From Histomonas meleagridis (lineage: Eukaryota > Parabasalia > Tritrichomonadida > Dientamoebidae): a DNA stretch of 64,000 bases. Shown here piece after piece: positions 1 to 9,457 of the stretch; the stretch's first letter is position 1; every line of letters starts with the position of its first letter. Below the pieces are notes generated by a model, which was not told the DNA's origin, did no database searches, and saw only the letters and a program-made list of their open reading frames with translations. Where the stretch lies: contig WSYJ01000186.1 of NCBI GenBank assembly GCA_020186115.1, forward strand, positions 968,501-1,032,500, read 5' to 3'. The translations under genes were made by a program, and so were the position numbers.

Positions 1-951
1 CCTGAAATAACTACACAGGAAGATTCGAACGAAATTCCCCAACAAAATACTCAACAAGATCTTCAAGAACACAATGAAAATGAAGTAATTAACTACTCTT
101 TAAACACTGAACTTAAAAAATTAGAAAAATGGTACAACAAATATAGCATTCTTATTGATCAAGGTATACTAACTTTGCCGAAAGTTACATATTCCCAAAA
201 AAAGAAATTATCCAGAGACTTAAATGAATTATTCGAGAATAAGATTTATCCAATCATAAGGAGATATTTGCCTTATGATAAAGATCAATTTCATTATTTT
301 GAAGGAGCCCTATTAAAATGTGAACATGATCTTTTTAAATTCCTAAAAAAAAAATTTAAAGTTAAACAAATTGATAAGAATAAAATTAATCAAAGGCTCT
401 ATGAGAGAATTAATAAAAGAGAATCAGAAGAAAAAGCTCTCAAGAATTCATCCGATCTAACATTATAACTTCTAGAATTTAAACAACTCAAAAATATAGA
501 TATCAAATTAAGAGATGACACATGGAACAATAATATGACAAAAATTAAAGAACAATTATTAACAATTTATCAAAACTCAAATGATGAAATTATACAAAAC
601 ACATTTGGCACTAGATCCGCTGCTAGTCTTAATAATTTGGAAAACCAACAAGATGATTGGTTTGATAACTTAATTAACTGGCTAGATTCTTATATTACTA
701 GAATTAATCAAAATAAAAATGACAGAAGAAAGAAACAAATTATTAAGATACAAGAACTTTATAATGATGACCCTATAAAATGTTTAGAAAGAAACATATT
801 CCCCAATCTCTCTCCTTGCTATAATATTTCACAAAAAGATACAGAAAGATATTTTAATGATACTTGGTCTAAAATTTCAGATTTCCAGGAAAGTGAAAAA
901 TCTATCTGGAACCCTCTGAAACTGATAAATGAAGAGGATTTAGACTTATAA
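1..951 (+). pseudogene. N-terminal part of the LINE protein, interrupted
   Basis: Frame 1 is open from the window edge to a TAA at 466-468, continues open in the same frame after it, and ends at TAA 949-951. The translated segment is rich in Lys, Asn and Glu and carries no domain I recognise before the reverse transcriptase. The downstream frame (ATG 957) can be read back to a TGA at 930-932, so the original join lay between about 930 and 950 and has suffered a frameshift. The first stop is a point nonsense change. The residues just before the break and just after ATG 957 fit the usual LINE lead-in to the RT domain, which supports one ancestral protein. Confidence 0.7.
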
Positions 952-956
952 ATGTA

Positions 957-3440
957 ATGAACAGAAAACATTTAAAATCAATTATTAAAACAAGAAAGTT
1001 AAGCTCAGCTCACGGTTTAGATGGATTATCTAATGCAGTATTTTCTGCATGCCCAAAATGGGCTTCAAAATATTTTAAAGTCATCCTAAAAGCTATTAAA
1101 AATACTAAATGTTTTCCAACTCATTGGAAAACTTCCAAAGTAGTTCTAATTTACAAGCATGATGATCCTAAAAACTGTAGTAATTGGAGGCCAATTACAA
1201 TTACTACAACCAGTTATAGGATCATCATGATGCGATTTGCTTTTGCTTTACAACAACTTAATTCGAAATTAAATATCATCTCTAACTATCAAAAAGGTTT
1301 CATTAATGGTTATAATGGGTGCTTACAACATACAGCTACAGTTCAAGAACTTATCAACTACGTTAGCAAAACAAAAGAAGATATTTATATAACATCTATT
1401 GATCTATCAAATGCTTTTGGTGAAATCCCACATAAATTAATATTCAATAATTTAAAACATCTAGGTTTCGATGAAACTTTTATTAAAATTCTTAAAAATT
1501 GTTATACTGATTCCTCGAATATTATCCAAACAATGGAATTTAAATCAAAGAAAATCATCCTTAGAAAAGGTGTTAAACAAGGATGTCCAATTTCTCCTCT
1601 ATTATTTGATATAGCAATAGACCCTCTATTGAGAATGGTCAATTCGAGACATAAATATGAAGGAGTCAATGGTATAGTTATTCAAGCTTACGCAGATGAT
1701 ATTCTGTTGATTAGTAAATCGGAGAATGGTATGAAGAATATTTTAGAAACGGTAGACAATTTTTGTATTTATGCAAAACTTAAAATTAATGTTAAAAAAT
1801 GTGGTTTATATTCATATTTATTAGATAATAATAGAAGAGTATCTTCTAACTCCAGTTTTAAATCAAATAACCAAGAGATCCCTAAAATTAAATTATTAAC
1901 GTTAAAAGAATATTTAGGTGCACCAATAGCCAGATCTCATGTAACAAAAATGCTTCACTCAGATACTTTAATCAAAGACATTAAAAACAAAATAAAATTA
2001 ATTGGCATGTCCCAATTAAGACTAAATCAAAAGATTGATGCTATTAAAAGATTTATCATTCCAGCCCTAGATTATGAACTAACTTGTAGTAACTGTAGGA
2101 TAAATAAGTTAGAACTTATTAACAAAGAAATTAGAAAGACTTTAAATCTACATCTTCAAGCTATAGCTACACCAATTCCAATATTTCATACTAATTGGAA
2201 AAATGGTGGTTTAGGTATTCAAGATTTAACAGAAAGAGCAAGAGCTTTGAATATTAAAAATTTCTTTGAGCTAAATTATTGGTCTAATCAAAACATTATA
2301 AACTTCTTTAAAGAAACAACTAAATGTGAAAGAGAATTTAGGAAAATCAATGAAGATGATGAAAATTCTGTATTCTTTAACTGGAACTTAAATAATATGA
2401 AACAAGGAACCCAATCACTTTGTATAAAAGCTATTAAGGCAATTAAAAAATTAAAAATTGAAATCAAAGAAGAAGAAGATGAAAATACATTCAGGTTAAG
2501 AGATTTGATATTAGAAGAAAATTATAATAATATTGCTAATCCTAAATCTCTATTAGAATCATTAAACAAAATGTTCAATAATAGGTGGACAAAAAACTTA
2601 ATTTCGATGCCACTTAAAGGACATACATTTAACACTTTAATTAAATCCCCGTGTAGCTCATTCTTCTTAAACCCTTTAATGACAAAGGCTAATGATAACA
2701 TTATAAAATTTGCAATAAATGCTAGATGCAATAATTTACCTACTGGTGAAATTCTAGCTCATGGTAAGGAAACGCCAAAATGTACAATATGTAACAATGG
2801 TAATGATAATCTAAAACATCGGTTAAATGGTTGCCTACCAAGGAAATCTTATTACAAAATTAGACATAATTACATTGTCGAAGAAATCATTAATTCAATT
2901 GATAAAAGTACTAATCAAAATTTATTATTTCACAGATCCACTACGATTAAATTATCAAATATGCGTCCTCTAGAACCCGAAAATAGTAGATTGATGCCGG
3001 ATATTTGGTTCGTAGATAATATTAAAAATCAATTAACGATAATCGAAGTAAGTGTTCCGTATGGTGACTTAAAGAATTTAAATGATGAAACAATATCTTC
3101 TTTAGATTACTGTATAAATACCAAAACTCAAAAATACCAAAGTTTATGCGATGATCTTAGAGATAAAACTCAACTAAACATTAAGTTTTACCCAATTATT
3201 ATTAGTTCTCTCGGCGCTATACCTAAGAAAACGTTTAATAATATTAAAGCCCTATTAAACAGTGATTCAAAGCAAACAAAGAAATGTGCAAGATCATTAT
3301 CATATAATGCTATCAGAGGATCAGCCTTAATATATTGGAATATGTTAAATCATAAACATGAAGAAAACAACCTAATTATTGAAAGTAATGAAAATCTAAA
3401 CATAAACCCTGAATTAATCCAACAAAATCCCGCAGTTTAA
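957..3440 (+). CDS. LINE reverse transcriptase and restriction-like endonuclease
   Basis: The 827 codons encode the catalytic half of the element. RT motifs visible: the AHGLDGLS lead-in at about residues 18-25, NWRPI near 76-80, catalytic Asp149 in motif A (SIDLSNAFG), KQGCPISP at 207-214 and the active-site YADD at 245-248. A CCHC knuckle lies at Cys609, Cys612, His621 and Cys626. The restriction-like endonuclease follows, with Pro681-Asp682, then Glu697 in a IIEVSVPYG strand and Lys726-Tyr727, the PD..E..KY pattern of RLE-type LINEs. Known members nick target DNA and prime reverse transcription from it. All RT and endonuclease residues checked by eye are present, so the break is upstream only. 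ATG 957 is probably internal to the ancestral protein. Confidence 0.88.
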   Translation: MNRKHLKSIIKTRKLSSAHGLDGLSNAVFSACPKWASKYFKVILKAIKNTKCFPTHWKTSKVVLIYKHDDPKNCSNWRPITITTTSYRIIMMRFAFALQQLNSKLNIISNYQKGFINGYNGCLQHTATVQELINYVSKTKEDIYITSIDLSNAFGEIPHKLIFNNLKHLGFDETFIKILKNCYTDSSNIIQTMEFKSKKIILRKGVKQGCPISPLLFDIAIDPLLRMVNSRHKYEGVNGIVIQAYADDILLISKSENGMKNILETVDNFCIYAKLKINVKKCGLYSYLLDNNRRVSSNSSFKSNNQEIPKIKLLTLKEYLGAPIARSHVTKMLHSDTLIKDIKNKIKLIGMSQLRLNQKIDAIKRFIIPALDYELTCSNCRINKLELINKEIRKTLNLHLQAIATPIPIFHTNWKNGGLGIQDLTERARALNIKNFFELNYWSNQNIINFFKETTKCEREFRKINEDDENSVFFNWNLNNMKQGTQSLCIKAIKAIKKLKIEIKEEEDENTFRLRDLILEENYNNIANPKSLLESLNKMFNNRWTKNLISMPLKGHTFNTLIKSPCSSFFLNPLMTKANDNIIKFAINARCNNLPTGEILAHGKETPKCTICNNGNDNLKHRLNGCLPRKSYYKIRHNYIVEEIINSIDKSTNQNLLFHRSTTIKLSNMRPLEPENSRLMPDIWFVDNIKNQLTIIEVSVPYGDLKNLNDETISSLDYCINTKTQKYQSLCDDLRDKTQLNIKFYPIIISSLGAIPKKTFNNIKALLNSDSKQTKKCARSLSYNAIRGSALIYWNMLNHKHEENNLIIESNENLNINPELIQQNPAV

Positions 3441-3660
3441 TGTGAAGATGTACTGAAAAGTACATTTTCAAGAAAACCGTTTGACACTTGCTTTTTCACA
3501 GGTTTATCTCAAGCAATGCCGCGAATATTGCTTGGATTCGTCTTTTTAGGAAGGACAAAACAATTTAAGCACTAGTGGTAGTTGCTTATCGCAAGCTCTA
3601 AGAACATGAGACTTAGCCCATTGTAAGTCTTGATGAGTAAACAATCCCTGCGGGACCATT
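3441..3660 (+). other. Structured 3' UTR of the LINE
   Basis: Consecutive perfect hairpins are visible: a 7-bp stem at 3448-3465 (overlapping just past the stop codon) closed by a GAAA tetraloop, and an 8-bp stem pairing 3510-3517 with 3527-3534. Further 3' a GACTTA/TAAGTC stem and a short TCCC/GGGA stem follow. The stretch is clearly less AT-rich than the flanking DNA. RLE-type LINEs such as R2 are known to use a folded 3' UTR for recognition by their reverse transcriptase; that role here is inference. Confidence 0.5.
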
Positions 3661-4172
3661 TTTTTAATTTTTTTGAATCCATTAATAAACTCCAGAATAA
3701 ATTTGGAGATCTCTAAATTAAATTTTTGATTTCTGCATAAATTTTAAGGGCATTGTTAAAGTCTTTATCTTGGCCTGAAATTTTGATAAAAATTGTTCTC
3801 TAAATTTAATTGTATTTATATTTTTTTGAGCCAATTTAATAATCTCAAGATCATAACCATGAAAAATGTGCCTAAGTTTAATGTAATTACATTAAAAAAG
3901 AAAATTTTCTTTATATTTGTTTGTGTTTAATGGAAATATTTTGTTTCTTTTGAAGGATCTTACCATATAATCTTCATTTTTGGAAAATTTATTTTTTTTT
4001 TACCACAAAACATAGAAATAATTAATCTTATAAAAAATATCCACTATTTTTATTATTCTTTGCATTTATCATTCTGTGATCCCAAAAGGCATTGAAACTT
4101 TTTTTGAAAACTTTACACAGAATTTAGTGAAGCGTTTTACCTCCTTCTACCTGAAACACAGTTCACATAACA
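3661..4172. other. AT-rich intergenic stretch with promoter of the LRR gene at its end
   Basis: No open reading frame or repeat is apparent. The last 45 bases hold a GAAGCGTTTTAC element at 4129-4140, related to the motif found before many other genes here, and an initiator-like TCACA close to the ATG at 4173. Confidence 0.5.
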
Positions 4173-6212
4173 ATGAATAAAACACTCATCAAGGTGAACA
4201 ACGACAAGCTCAATATGATGAAAAGTAAATGCTGGTGCAACCTTGAAATTCCAATAATCGCAATTCCAGTTGATTACCAATTAAAGCATGATGATCCATT
4301 TACATCAGGATGCATCATGCTTACAAAAGGTGCTTTTTATATTTTTAAGACAAAAGTTTTTGGGAAACTAGAATATATATCAAAATTTAGTTATCTTAGT
4401 ATTAAAACTCTTATTGTAAAATCAGACTTATTATCAGTGGAACTTAACGAAGTAGCATCCTTCAAAACTTCTGATGCAGTAAAAGTTGCAAAAACAATAT
4501 TAAAAATATTAGATAAGGCAACTTTTGGAATTAGAGACATTCACATCTGCAAAATCAAAGCTCATGTTCCTTTCCCTGCTTCTAAAGTATCTAAGAGGCC
4601 AAAATCAGCATTGAAATATCGAGCTTTATTATTAGCACATTTTTACAACATCAAAGGTGAACAACTATACTCGATAGATTACCTTGACAAATGGGAAAAC
4701 GACAAGAAGCCTTATATTACTATTGGACCATCTTTACATCCTGGAAACTTTGCAGCAGCAATTGGTCACGCTATTGCATGGGAACCTTTAATTAATTCTA
4801 TTATTTTAAAATCTTTTGCACCCACCAAATTTTCCAAGTTTCTTCATGCCCTTCTTGAAAACTCAATAAAGATCACAAGCATCTCGTTCAATGATTATAA
4901 TGATCAATGCACTCTAAAATTTGATCTTGAAGTTAAAAAGACCACAATAAGGGATTGGTATTTTATCAAATGTACTGATAGAATTCTCCTTAACTTTGCA
5001 GAAAACACAAAAAAGTTGCCTGCTGGCATATCGTCCATAAACTTCAGAAAATGCATATTAAAAAGTGGCAGCTTCAATAGCTTTGTCACTTTCTTGACAG
5101 AGAGCACCCCGGCTTGTCAAATCACACAAATTGAAATGAAGGAGACCGTTATCCCCGATATTGAAATTTTTGACATTTCGAGATTACTTTGCAGTGCAAA
5201 AAATCTCGAATGCCTTTCGTTTGATGGGATGAGTATTGATGCATCAATCATTGTAGACATCGTTTGCAATTTACAAATACAGATTAAGATTTTAAAACTT
5301 AAAAATATGAAATTTAGTAATGCAATATCCGCAAAAAAAACATTTCATGATTCAATTGTATTTATTGACATTTCGAAGTCTTCATTTTCTAATGAAGCTT
5401 TCTCTTCATTCTTTAAGTTGGTCACATCTAGTGGGTTAAAAGTTCCAATAACTCTGAGAGCAAATAATTTATCAATAAGTAATGACGCTTATGAATCATT
5501 AACAGGAATTGATCACAACACGTGTAAGTGTAGCTTGCTTGAGCTCGAGTGGAATGGCAATTCATTCCCAAAAGGGAGTTCAAAATTATTTTTTGATTTA
5601 TTATTCACACAAAAGAAACTGAGATTTTTGAGTTTAGTATCTATCAATACCGAATGTGAAGATGAGTTCCTTCAAAGTGTAGTTTGGTTTGGGAAATCAC
5701 TTCCTTTGATTGGACTCGATATTAATGGAAGTTTTAACCCAAATTTTTTTGTTAATTTCATCAACGAGGCTTCGAATTTTACAGGCTTAAGGCGCTTAGG
5801 CTTAAAGAACTCTCGATCAGGGGACAAAGGCTTGGAAGAGCTCAGTGAGCTGGCAAAAAAACTTCCCGATTTGAATGAAATAACCGCCGACGGTTTTGAG
5901 CCATCGTCGCCTCAGCCTTTTTTAAGCTTTTGGACTACAATAAGCAATCATCCTGGAATAAGATCATGTGACTTGCCTGGTCGTGATTTAAAAAAGCTTG
6001 GATTGGATTTGAATGCATTGGATCAAAATTCCTTTAAAGCAATGTCATTAATTCAAGGCAAGCCAAGGCCTACAACAACTTTACAAAGAGTGGGGTACCT
6101 GTTGAATCAGGTAAGAGATGGCAGAGAACCAGAAATATCAGGAGATATTTTTTCTCTTGCGGCATCAATGGATTGGATTTTACCAAATGGAAAGCAGACT
6201 ATAGACGAGTGA
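4173..6212 (+). CDS. CARMIL-like leucine-rich-repeat protein
   Basis: The 679-residue protein begins with about 130 residues that look like a PH-type fold (strands around a basic, hydrophobic core), followed by irregular ribonuclease-inhibitor-type leucine-rich repeats from about residue 190 to 600, with segments such as LECLSFDGMSI, IKILKLKNMKF and LRRLGLKNS. This order, PH-like then LRR, is that of CARMIL proteins, which bind membranes and regulate actin capping protein. The short C-terminal tail (about 70 residues) lacks a recognisable capping-protein-interaction motif, so the capping role is uncertain. The first ATG is used; it sits 32 bases after a GAAGCGTTTT element. An LRR protein of unknown function is the fallback call. 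Confidence 0.5.
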   Translation: MNKTLIKVNNDKLNMMKSKCWCNLEIPIIAIPVDYQLKHDDPFTSGCIMLTKGAFYIFKTKVFGKLEYISKFSYLSIKTLIVKSDLLSVELNEVASFKTSDAVKVAKTILKILDKATFGIRDIHICKIKAHVPFPASKVSKRPKSALKYRALLLAHFYNIKGEQLYSIDYLDKWENDKKPYITIGPSLHPGNFAAAIGHAIAWEPLINSIILKSFAPTKFSKFLHALLENSIKITSISFNDYNDQCTLKFDLEVKKTTIRDWYFIKCTDRILLNFAENTKKLPAGISSINFRKCILKSGSFNSFVTFLTESTPACQITQIEMKETVIPDIEIFDISRLLCSAKNLECLSFDGMSIDASIIVDIVCNLQIQIKILKLKNMKFSNAISAKKTFHDSIVFIDISKSSFSNEAFSSFFKLVTSSGLKVPITLRANNLSISNDAYESLTGIDHNTCKCSLLELEWNGNSFPKGSSKLFFDLLFTQKKLRFLSLVSINTECEDEFLQSVVWFGKSLPLIGLDINGSFNPNFFVNFINEASNFTGLRRLGLKNSRSGDKGLEELSELAKKLPDLNEITADGFEPSSPQPFLSFWTTISNHPGIRSCDLPGRDLKKLGLDLNALDQNSFKAMSLIQGKPRPTTTLQRVGYLLNQVRDGREPEISGDIFSLAASMDWILPNGKQTIDE

Positions 6213-6451
6213 TTATCCAACCCATTACTCTAACCGATAGTGTTTAAAAAAGAAAAAAAGTAATTCAATTTTTCTATCATCTTTAATATCTTTTATTGAG
6301 TCAAAATCTTTTGAATCTAATTTTTAATGAAATTACTTAAACTATTACAATTTGTTAATAACTTCGTAACCAGATGAATAATTATTTGTGTTTTGAGATT
6401 TTTGTCGCACGTTATAAAAGTGACAGGAGTTATGGTCTTTCCTTTTGCAAA

Positions 6452-6916
6452 ATGGCTGAACTCCTCTTCATTGCACCAATACAAAAGAAAGATCCAAGGA
6501 AGCCAACATGGCACGGAATTCCACGTGTTGCCTTAACACGTCCAGCTGTTGCAGCAGAAATTGACCCAATCAAACCAGAAGAAATCCCTGTTCCAGAAAG
6601 GAAAACACGTTCTTCCATCCAAATTGGTACTATTGTTATTATTCTTGATGGTGAATTCAAAGGAAAACGTGGTGTTGTTATTGCTGATAACGGAAACGGT
6701 ATTGTTAAAATTAATGGACCAGCTATAAAGCCAGTTGAAGTTGATCAAGACTTCTTGATTGCCACATCAACCAAGCTCGAAATTGGCAATGTTGATGAAG
6801 CTGGTTCAGCTGCTGCCATCGATGCTGCTGCACAAAAGATTCCAGAGATGACCGAGTACCTCAAATCTACCTTCACACTTAAGCCAGGAGATCGTCCACA
6901 CCTTATGAAGTTCTAA
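6452..6916 (+). CDS. RPL6: 60S ribosomal protein eL6
   Basis: Cytosolic large-subunit ribosomal protein. A KOW-type segment (GTIVIILDGEFKGKRGVVI) is followed by the eL6 hallmark DFLIATSTKLEIGNV, which matches the human eL6 stretch around FVIATSTKIDISNV. The C-terminal tail is short. The frame is open upstream of 6452 with an ATG at 6374, but the ATG at 6452 gives the natural N terminus (MAELLFIAPI) and is preceded by short promoter-like sequence, so the extra 26 codons are rejected. The stop codon is followed by A, giving TAAA, the tetranucleotide reported as a polyadenylation signal in Trichomonas. Confidence 0.88.
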   Translation: MAELLFIAPIQKKDPRKPTWHGIPRVALTRPAVAAEIDPIKPEEIPVPERKTRSSIQIGTIVIILDGEFKGKRGVVIADNGNGIVKINGPAIKPVEVDQDFLIATSTKLEIGNVDEAGSAAAIDAAAQKIPEMTEYLKSTFTLKPGDRPHLMKF

Positions 6917-6952
6917 AGAAAACTTAAATTAAATTTTTTAATATCAAATTTG

Positions 6953-7567
6953 CTAAGCCATCATAGCAACTCTCTGTGGTTGTTCCGATTCTTCCTCTTC
7001 GGGTTCTTCTTGTTCTTGCTCTGTTTGTTCTTGTTCTGTTTGTTCTTCGCCACCCATCATTTCTCTGTACATTTTCTCATATTCTGCTTCGCATTCATCT
7101 TCATCAACTTTAGACATGTTCTGTGTTAAAAGTCCAGTGATTTCATTGAGGCGTTCTGTTTGTTCTTCATTCTCATCCATAATAGCTTCAACTTCTTCTA
7201 TTGGCATAAGATCATTCATTTGCTTAAGAATTGCATTAGTTTCTTTGATGTTATTCATAACGTCCATTTGAATTTGCTTCGTTTCAACATTATTGATTTG
7301 ATTTTCAACATTTGCGAGCATCTTTTCTGCATTCATTATTAAGGTTTCGCGTTGCTTCCTTTGTCTAAGAACAAGCTTAGCACGTTCAATCGACTTCTTT
7401 GCTATAAGTTCCTTAGCTTTTTGAAGTTCAAGTTCAGAGGTTCTTTCTTGTTGATTTTGATATTTTTTAAGTCTATCACGAGCTACTTTTAGGTCCAACA
7501 CACATTGATCTATCTTGGCTTGGTCAACTGCTTCTTTGTTTGCAACTCTGGCTGATCCACATCCCAT
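6953..7567 (-). CDS. VPS20: ESCRT-III subunit Vps20/CHMP6
   Basis: The 204-residue product starts MGCGSARV, with Gly2 placed for N-myristoylation as in Vps20/CHMP6. The basic helical core (DLKVARDRLKKYQNQQER, then ERAKLVLRQRKQRETLI) aligns by eye with the first long helices of CHMP6, and MNDLMPIEEVEAIMDE matches the conserved helix near MSIEEVERILDE. The C terminus is acidic and Glu/Gln-rich. Vps20 nucleates Snf7 polymers on endosomal membranes downstream of ESCRT-II. The frame opens at 7633, but ATG 7567 is chosen because the myristoylation signal must be N-terminal and because an AATCGCTTTCTCC promoter-type element lies directly upstream. Confidence 0.85.
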   Translation of the reverse strand: MGCGSARVANKEAVDQAKIDQCVLDLKVARDRLKKYQNQQERTSELELQKAKELIAKKSIERAKLVLRQRKQRETLIMNAEKMLANVENQINNVETKQIQMDVMNNIKETNAILKQMNDLMPIEEVEAIMDENEEQTERLNEITGLLTQNMSKVDEDECEAEYEKMYREMMGGEEQTEQEQTEQEQEEPEEEESEQPQRVAMMA

Positions 7568-7588
7568 TCTTAGGAGAAAGCGATTTTT
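7568..7588 (-). promoter_or_regulatory. Promoter motif before Vps20 gene
   Basis: Read on the minus strand, AAAAATCGCTTTCTCCTA ends a few bases before ATG 7567. It matches the AAYCGYTTT family seen before many genes of this window. Confidence 0.45.
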
Positions 7589-7954
7589 TCTGGGTATTTT
7601 CATAGCTTTACATGTTATAAAAGTGCTTTTCATAACTTTTTGACCAATTAGCTGAACGTTTTACGTGGGCTCTTTCTCAATCAGATGAGTGCAGGTAAAT
7701 TATCTTCATTCTAATTTCTCAATTATTTTTCGAAAACGGAAATTACTGAAATTTAATATTTTAGAATAATTTTCTCATTTTATGAAAATAACATGTTATT
7801 AAACTTAAATTCTACCTATTTTGATACTTGAAAATAAAATATTTCACAATATGTAATTACATACATGAATTTATTGTGCACAGTTTTTGAAGAGAACGAA
7901 CAATGTTGAATCATTCTATAGATTAAAAATTAATTTAGTGTTAATTTAAACATT
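7589..7954. other. Intergenic, nothing recognised
   Basis: AT-rich sequence upstream of the Vps20 gene and downstream of the bromodomain gene. No open frame, RNA gene or repeat was recognised. Confidence 0.4.
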
Positions 7955-8413
7955 TTATTGTTTAAGAGCGAGCTCTTTTTTCCGAGGGAGAATGCTTTCT
8001 TCTGGTGGTGGTTCACTTAAGAAAGCTTTGAGCTTTTGATTAATCTTGGCAACCCGTAACGACCATAATTCTGGTTCTGTCTTTGGAATTACTTTAAGCA
8101 TTTTATCGCATTTATTTTTTAATTTATCAGCAGCCTGATGAATGAGTGTTTTCTTATCATTATATAATTTTGCGTTATCCCAAACTAATCGAATATCCTT
8201 ACTCCATGCTGTTGAATTTGCATAAACGTTATTGTCCAAATTTGCTTTTATTGTACCGAGGTCCATTGGATGTTGAATCTTTTGGAAATAATTCGGTGCG
8301 TCATCTACTTGTGGATTGACTGGGCGAAGGAATGCAATTGCTAGTGGATGTTTAAAGAGCTTCTCTGTAACTTCTTTGCAAAATTCAAGTTCAACTCTTG
8401 TGAAACTATCCAT
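7955..8413 (-). CDS. Single bromodomain protein
   Basis: A 152-residue protein that is almost entirely one bromodomain. Visible features: FLRPVNP, the ZA-loop FQKIQHPMDLGTIKANL with the usual P-M-D-L core, and VWDNAKLYND, where the Asn after Tyr is the acetyl-lysine-contacting residue. The bromodomain spans about residues 8-110; a short basic tail follows. Such proteins read acetylated histones. No second domain is present, so it may act as a subunit of a larger chromatin complex (inferred). It diverges from the next gene across 94 bases, and its start is immediately preceded by AATCGTTTTTCATT. Confidence 0.85.
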   Translation of the reverse strand: MDSFTRVELEFCKEVTEKLFKHPLAIAFLRPVNPQVDDAPNYFQKIQHPMDLGTIKANLDNNVYANSTAWSKDIRLVWDNAKLYNDKKTLIHQAADKLKNKCDKMLKVIPKTEPELWSLRVAKINQKLKAFLSEPPPEESILPRKKELALKQ

Positions 8414-8507
8414 TCGCTAATGAAAAACGATTTTGCAAAGGTATATTCAAACACGCTTAGTGAAATTGTGCGTTGGCGCCTATCGTATTATTTGAACTAT
8501 AGTTGCT
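8414..8507. promoter_or_regulatory. Bidirectional promoter, bromodomain gene / UBM-like gene
   Basis: Only 94 bases separate two divergent start codons. On the minus strand AATCGTTTTTCATT (8419-8432) sits six bases before the bromodomain ATG; it matches the RhoGDI promoter at 18762-18775 in 13 of 14 positions. The part nearest the plus-strand gene has CTATCGTATTATT, a weaker relative. Confidence 0.5.
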
Positions 8508-8855
8508 ATGGCAACATTCCAAGGATTCACCTTTCATATGCCGACATCCACAATTACAGCGTCAAAGGAAGATATGCCTGAACTTGACATGGACCTTGAT
8601 GAAATTGTGAAAGCACGAATGAAAACTAATAAACCAAAAAATGAAAAACACAACCTAAATGAACGCAGAAATAGAAAAGAGCCTCAACAAAAAAAATTCA
8701 AGACTTCCAACAACAAGAAAACAGACAGAAATGTGTTCAATAAAAGGAGATATTATCCTATCGAAGTTCCAGAAGCCGCACTTCGCGAAATTCTTCTCCA
8801 CGCTGGCATAAAAACAGAAAATTACAATATCAAGTTAATCGCAGAAAGAAAATAA
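8508..8855 (+). CDS. Small basic protein with UAP56-binding-like motif
   Basis: The 115-residue product carries LDMDLDEIVKARM at residues 26-38. This closely resembles the UAP56-binding motif of mRNA-export adaptors such as ALY/REF (consensus near MDMSLDDIIK). The motif is followed by a Lys/Arg/Asn-rich, probably disordered stretch (residues 40-80) able to bind RNA and a short C-terminal helix. No RRM is present. The architecture, one motif plus a basic region, recalls UIF- or CHTOP-type adaptors that bring the helicase UAP56/Sub2 to transcripts. This role is inferred from one short motif. It shares a promoter region with the bromodomain gene. Confidence 0.45.
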   Translation: MATFQGFTFHMPTSTITASKEDMPELDMDLDEIVKARMKTNKPKNEKHNLNERRNRKEPQQKKFKTSNNKKTDRNVFNKRRYYPIEVPEAALREILLHAGIKTENYNIKLIAERK

Positions 8856-9076
8856 TAAACAAGGAATATATTCACTTTATTAATGCACGATACACGTTTT
8901 TTCTACAAAACAATGAGTATAAATGATTAAGGCTGTTGGAGCAGTTGTTATTGTTAACAGTATAAGTGGATTTAAAATATAATTTTTTGAATGTATACGT
9001 TCCTTAAACAATCATGGCAATAAAAATTAAAGCGTGCAGCTATTTTTCTTCACTAAGCATATAAAGAAATAGTCTT

Positions 9077-9457
9077 TTATTTTTTTTTAAATGAAAAATT
9101 TGAAATAGAGTTTTGAATGCTTTCTTTTTTCTTTTGATTTTCTGTATATTTTTCCTTTAGCCTTTGTTTTCTTTGATATTGAAATATTTCCAGCATTTTC
9201 TTGCATTTGTTTAATTCATTTTCAACATTTTCTTGGGTTTTTTGAAGCATTCTTTCTTCCATTTTTAACACTTTTATAAGTTCCTTTTCTTCTTGTAGTA
9301 ATTTAAGCTCTTCATCAGATATAAAATTTGGATTATCTAAAACTTTTTTTGTGCTTTTTGTTTTATTTTCCAAATAATTATTAAAGTGTAGAAAGTTAAG
9401 TCTTCTTTGGTGTGCATTTTGCATTTCCCAAAAATCATTCTGATATGAATCAAACAT
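9077..9457 (-). CDS. Coiled-coil protein of unknown function
   Basis: The 126-residue product is highly charged, with a long predicted coiled coil (EELKLLQEEKELIKVLKMEE through the Lys-rich C terminus). No family is recognised. The frame is open to 9499, but only a non-ATG codon opens it there; the first ATG is at 9457, preceded by AACGTAC. An N-terminal FDSYQNDFWEMQNAHQRR segment is Gln/Asn-rich. It could be a structural or ciliary component, but nothing in the sequence decides this. Confidence 0.5.
   Translation of the reverse strand: MFDSYQNDFWEMQNAHQRRLNFLHFNNYLENKTKSTKKVLDNPNFISDEELKLLQEEKELIKVLKMEERMLQKTQENVENELNKCKKMLEIFQYQRKQRLKEKYTENQKKKESIQNSISNFSFKKK

Larger units (their letters stand above)
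1..3660 (+). mobile_element. 5'-truncated non-LTR retrotransposon (LINE) with restriction-like endonuclease
   Basis: The segment holds a reverse transcriptase of the LINE type, a C-terminal CCHC knuckle and a restriction-like endonuclease domain, the order known from R2, NeSL and Dong/Rex6-type elements. The 5' end lies outside the window. The reading frame is broken twice: a TAA at 466-468, and a change of frame between about 930 and 956. After the last stop (3438-3440) about 220 bases of less AT-rich, hairpin-forming sequence run to about 3660, where the base composition falls abruptly; I take this as the 3' UTR. No poly(A) tail or target-site duplication is visible, because the 5' junction is missing. 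The copy is probably dead, although the RT-endonuclease frame itself is intact. Confidence 0.85.

Noticed and set aside
6374-6451. 26-codon N-terminal extension of eL6
   Set aside because: Not part of the ribosomal protein family; the ATG at 6452 gives the natural start.
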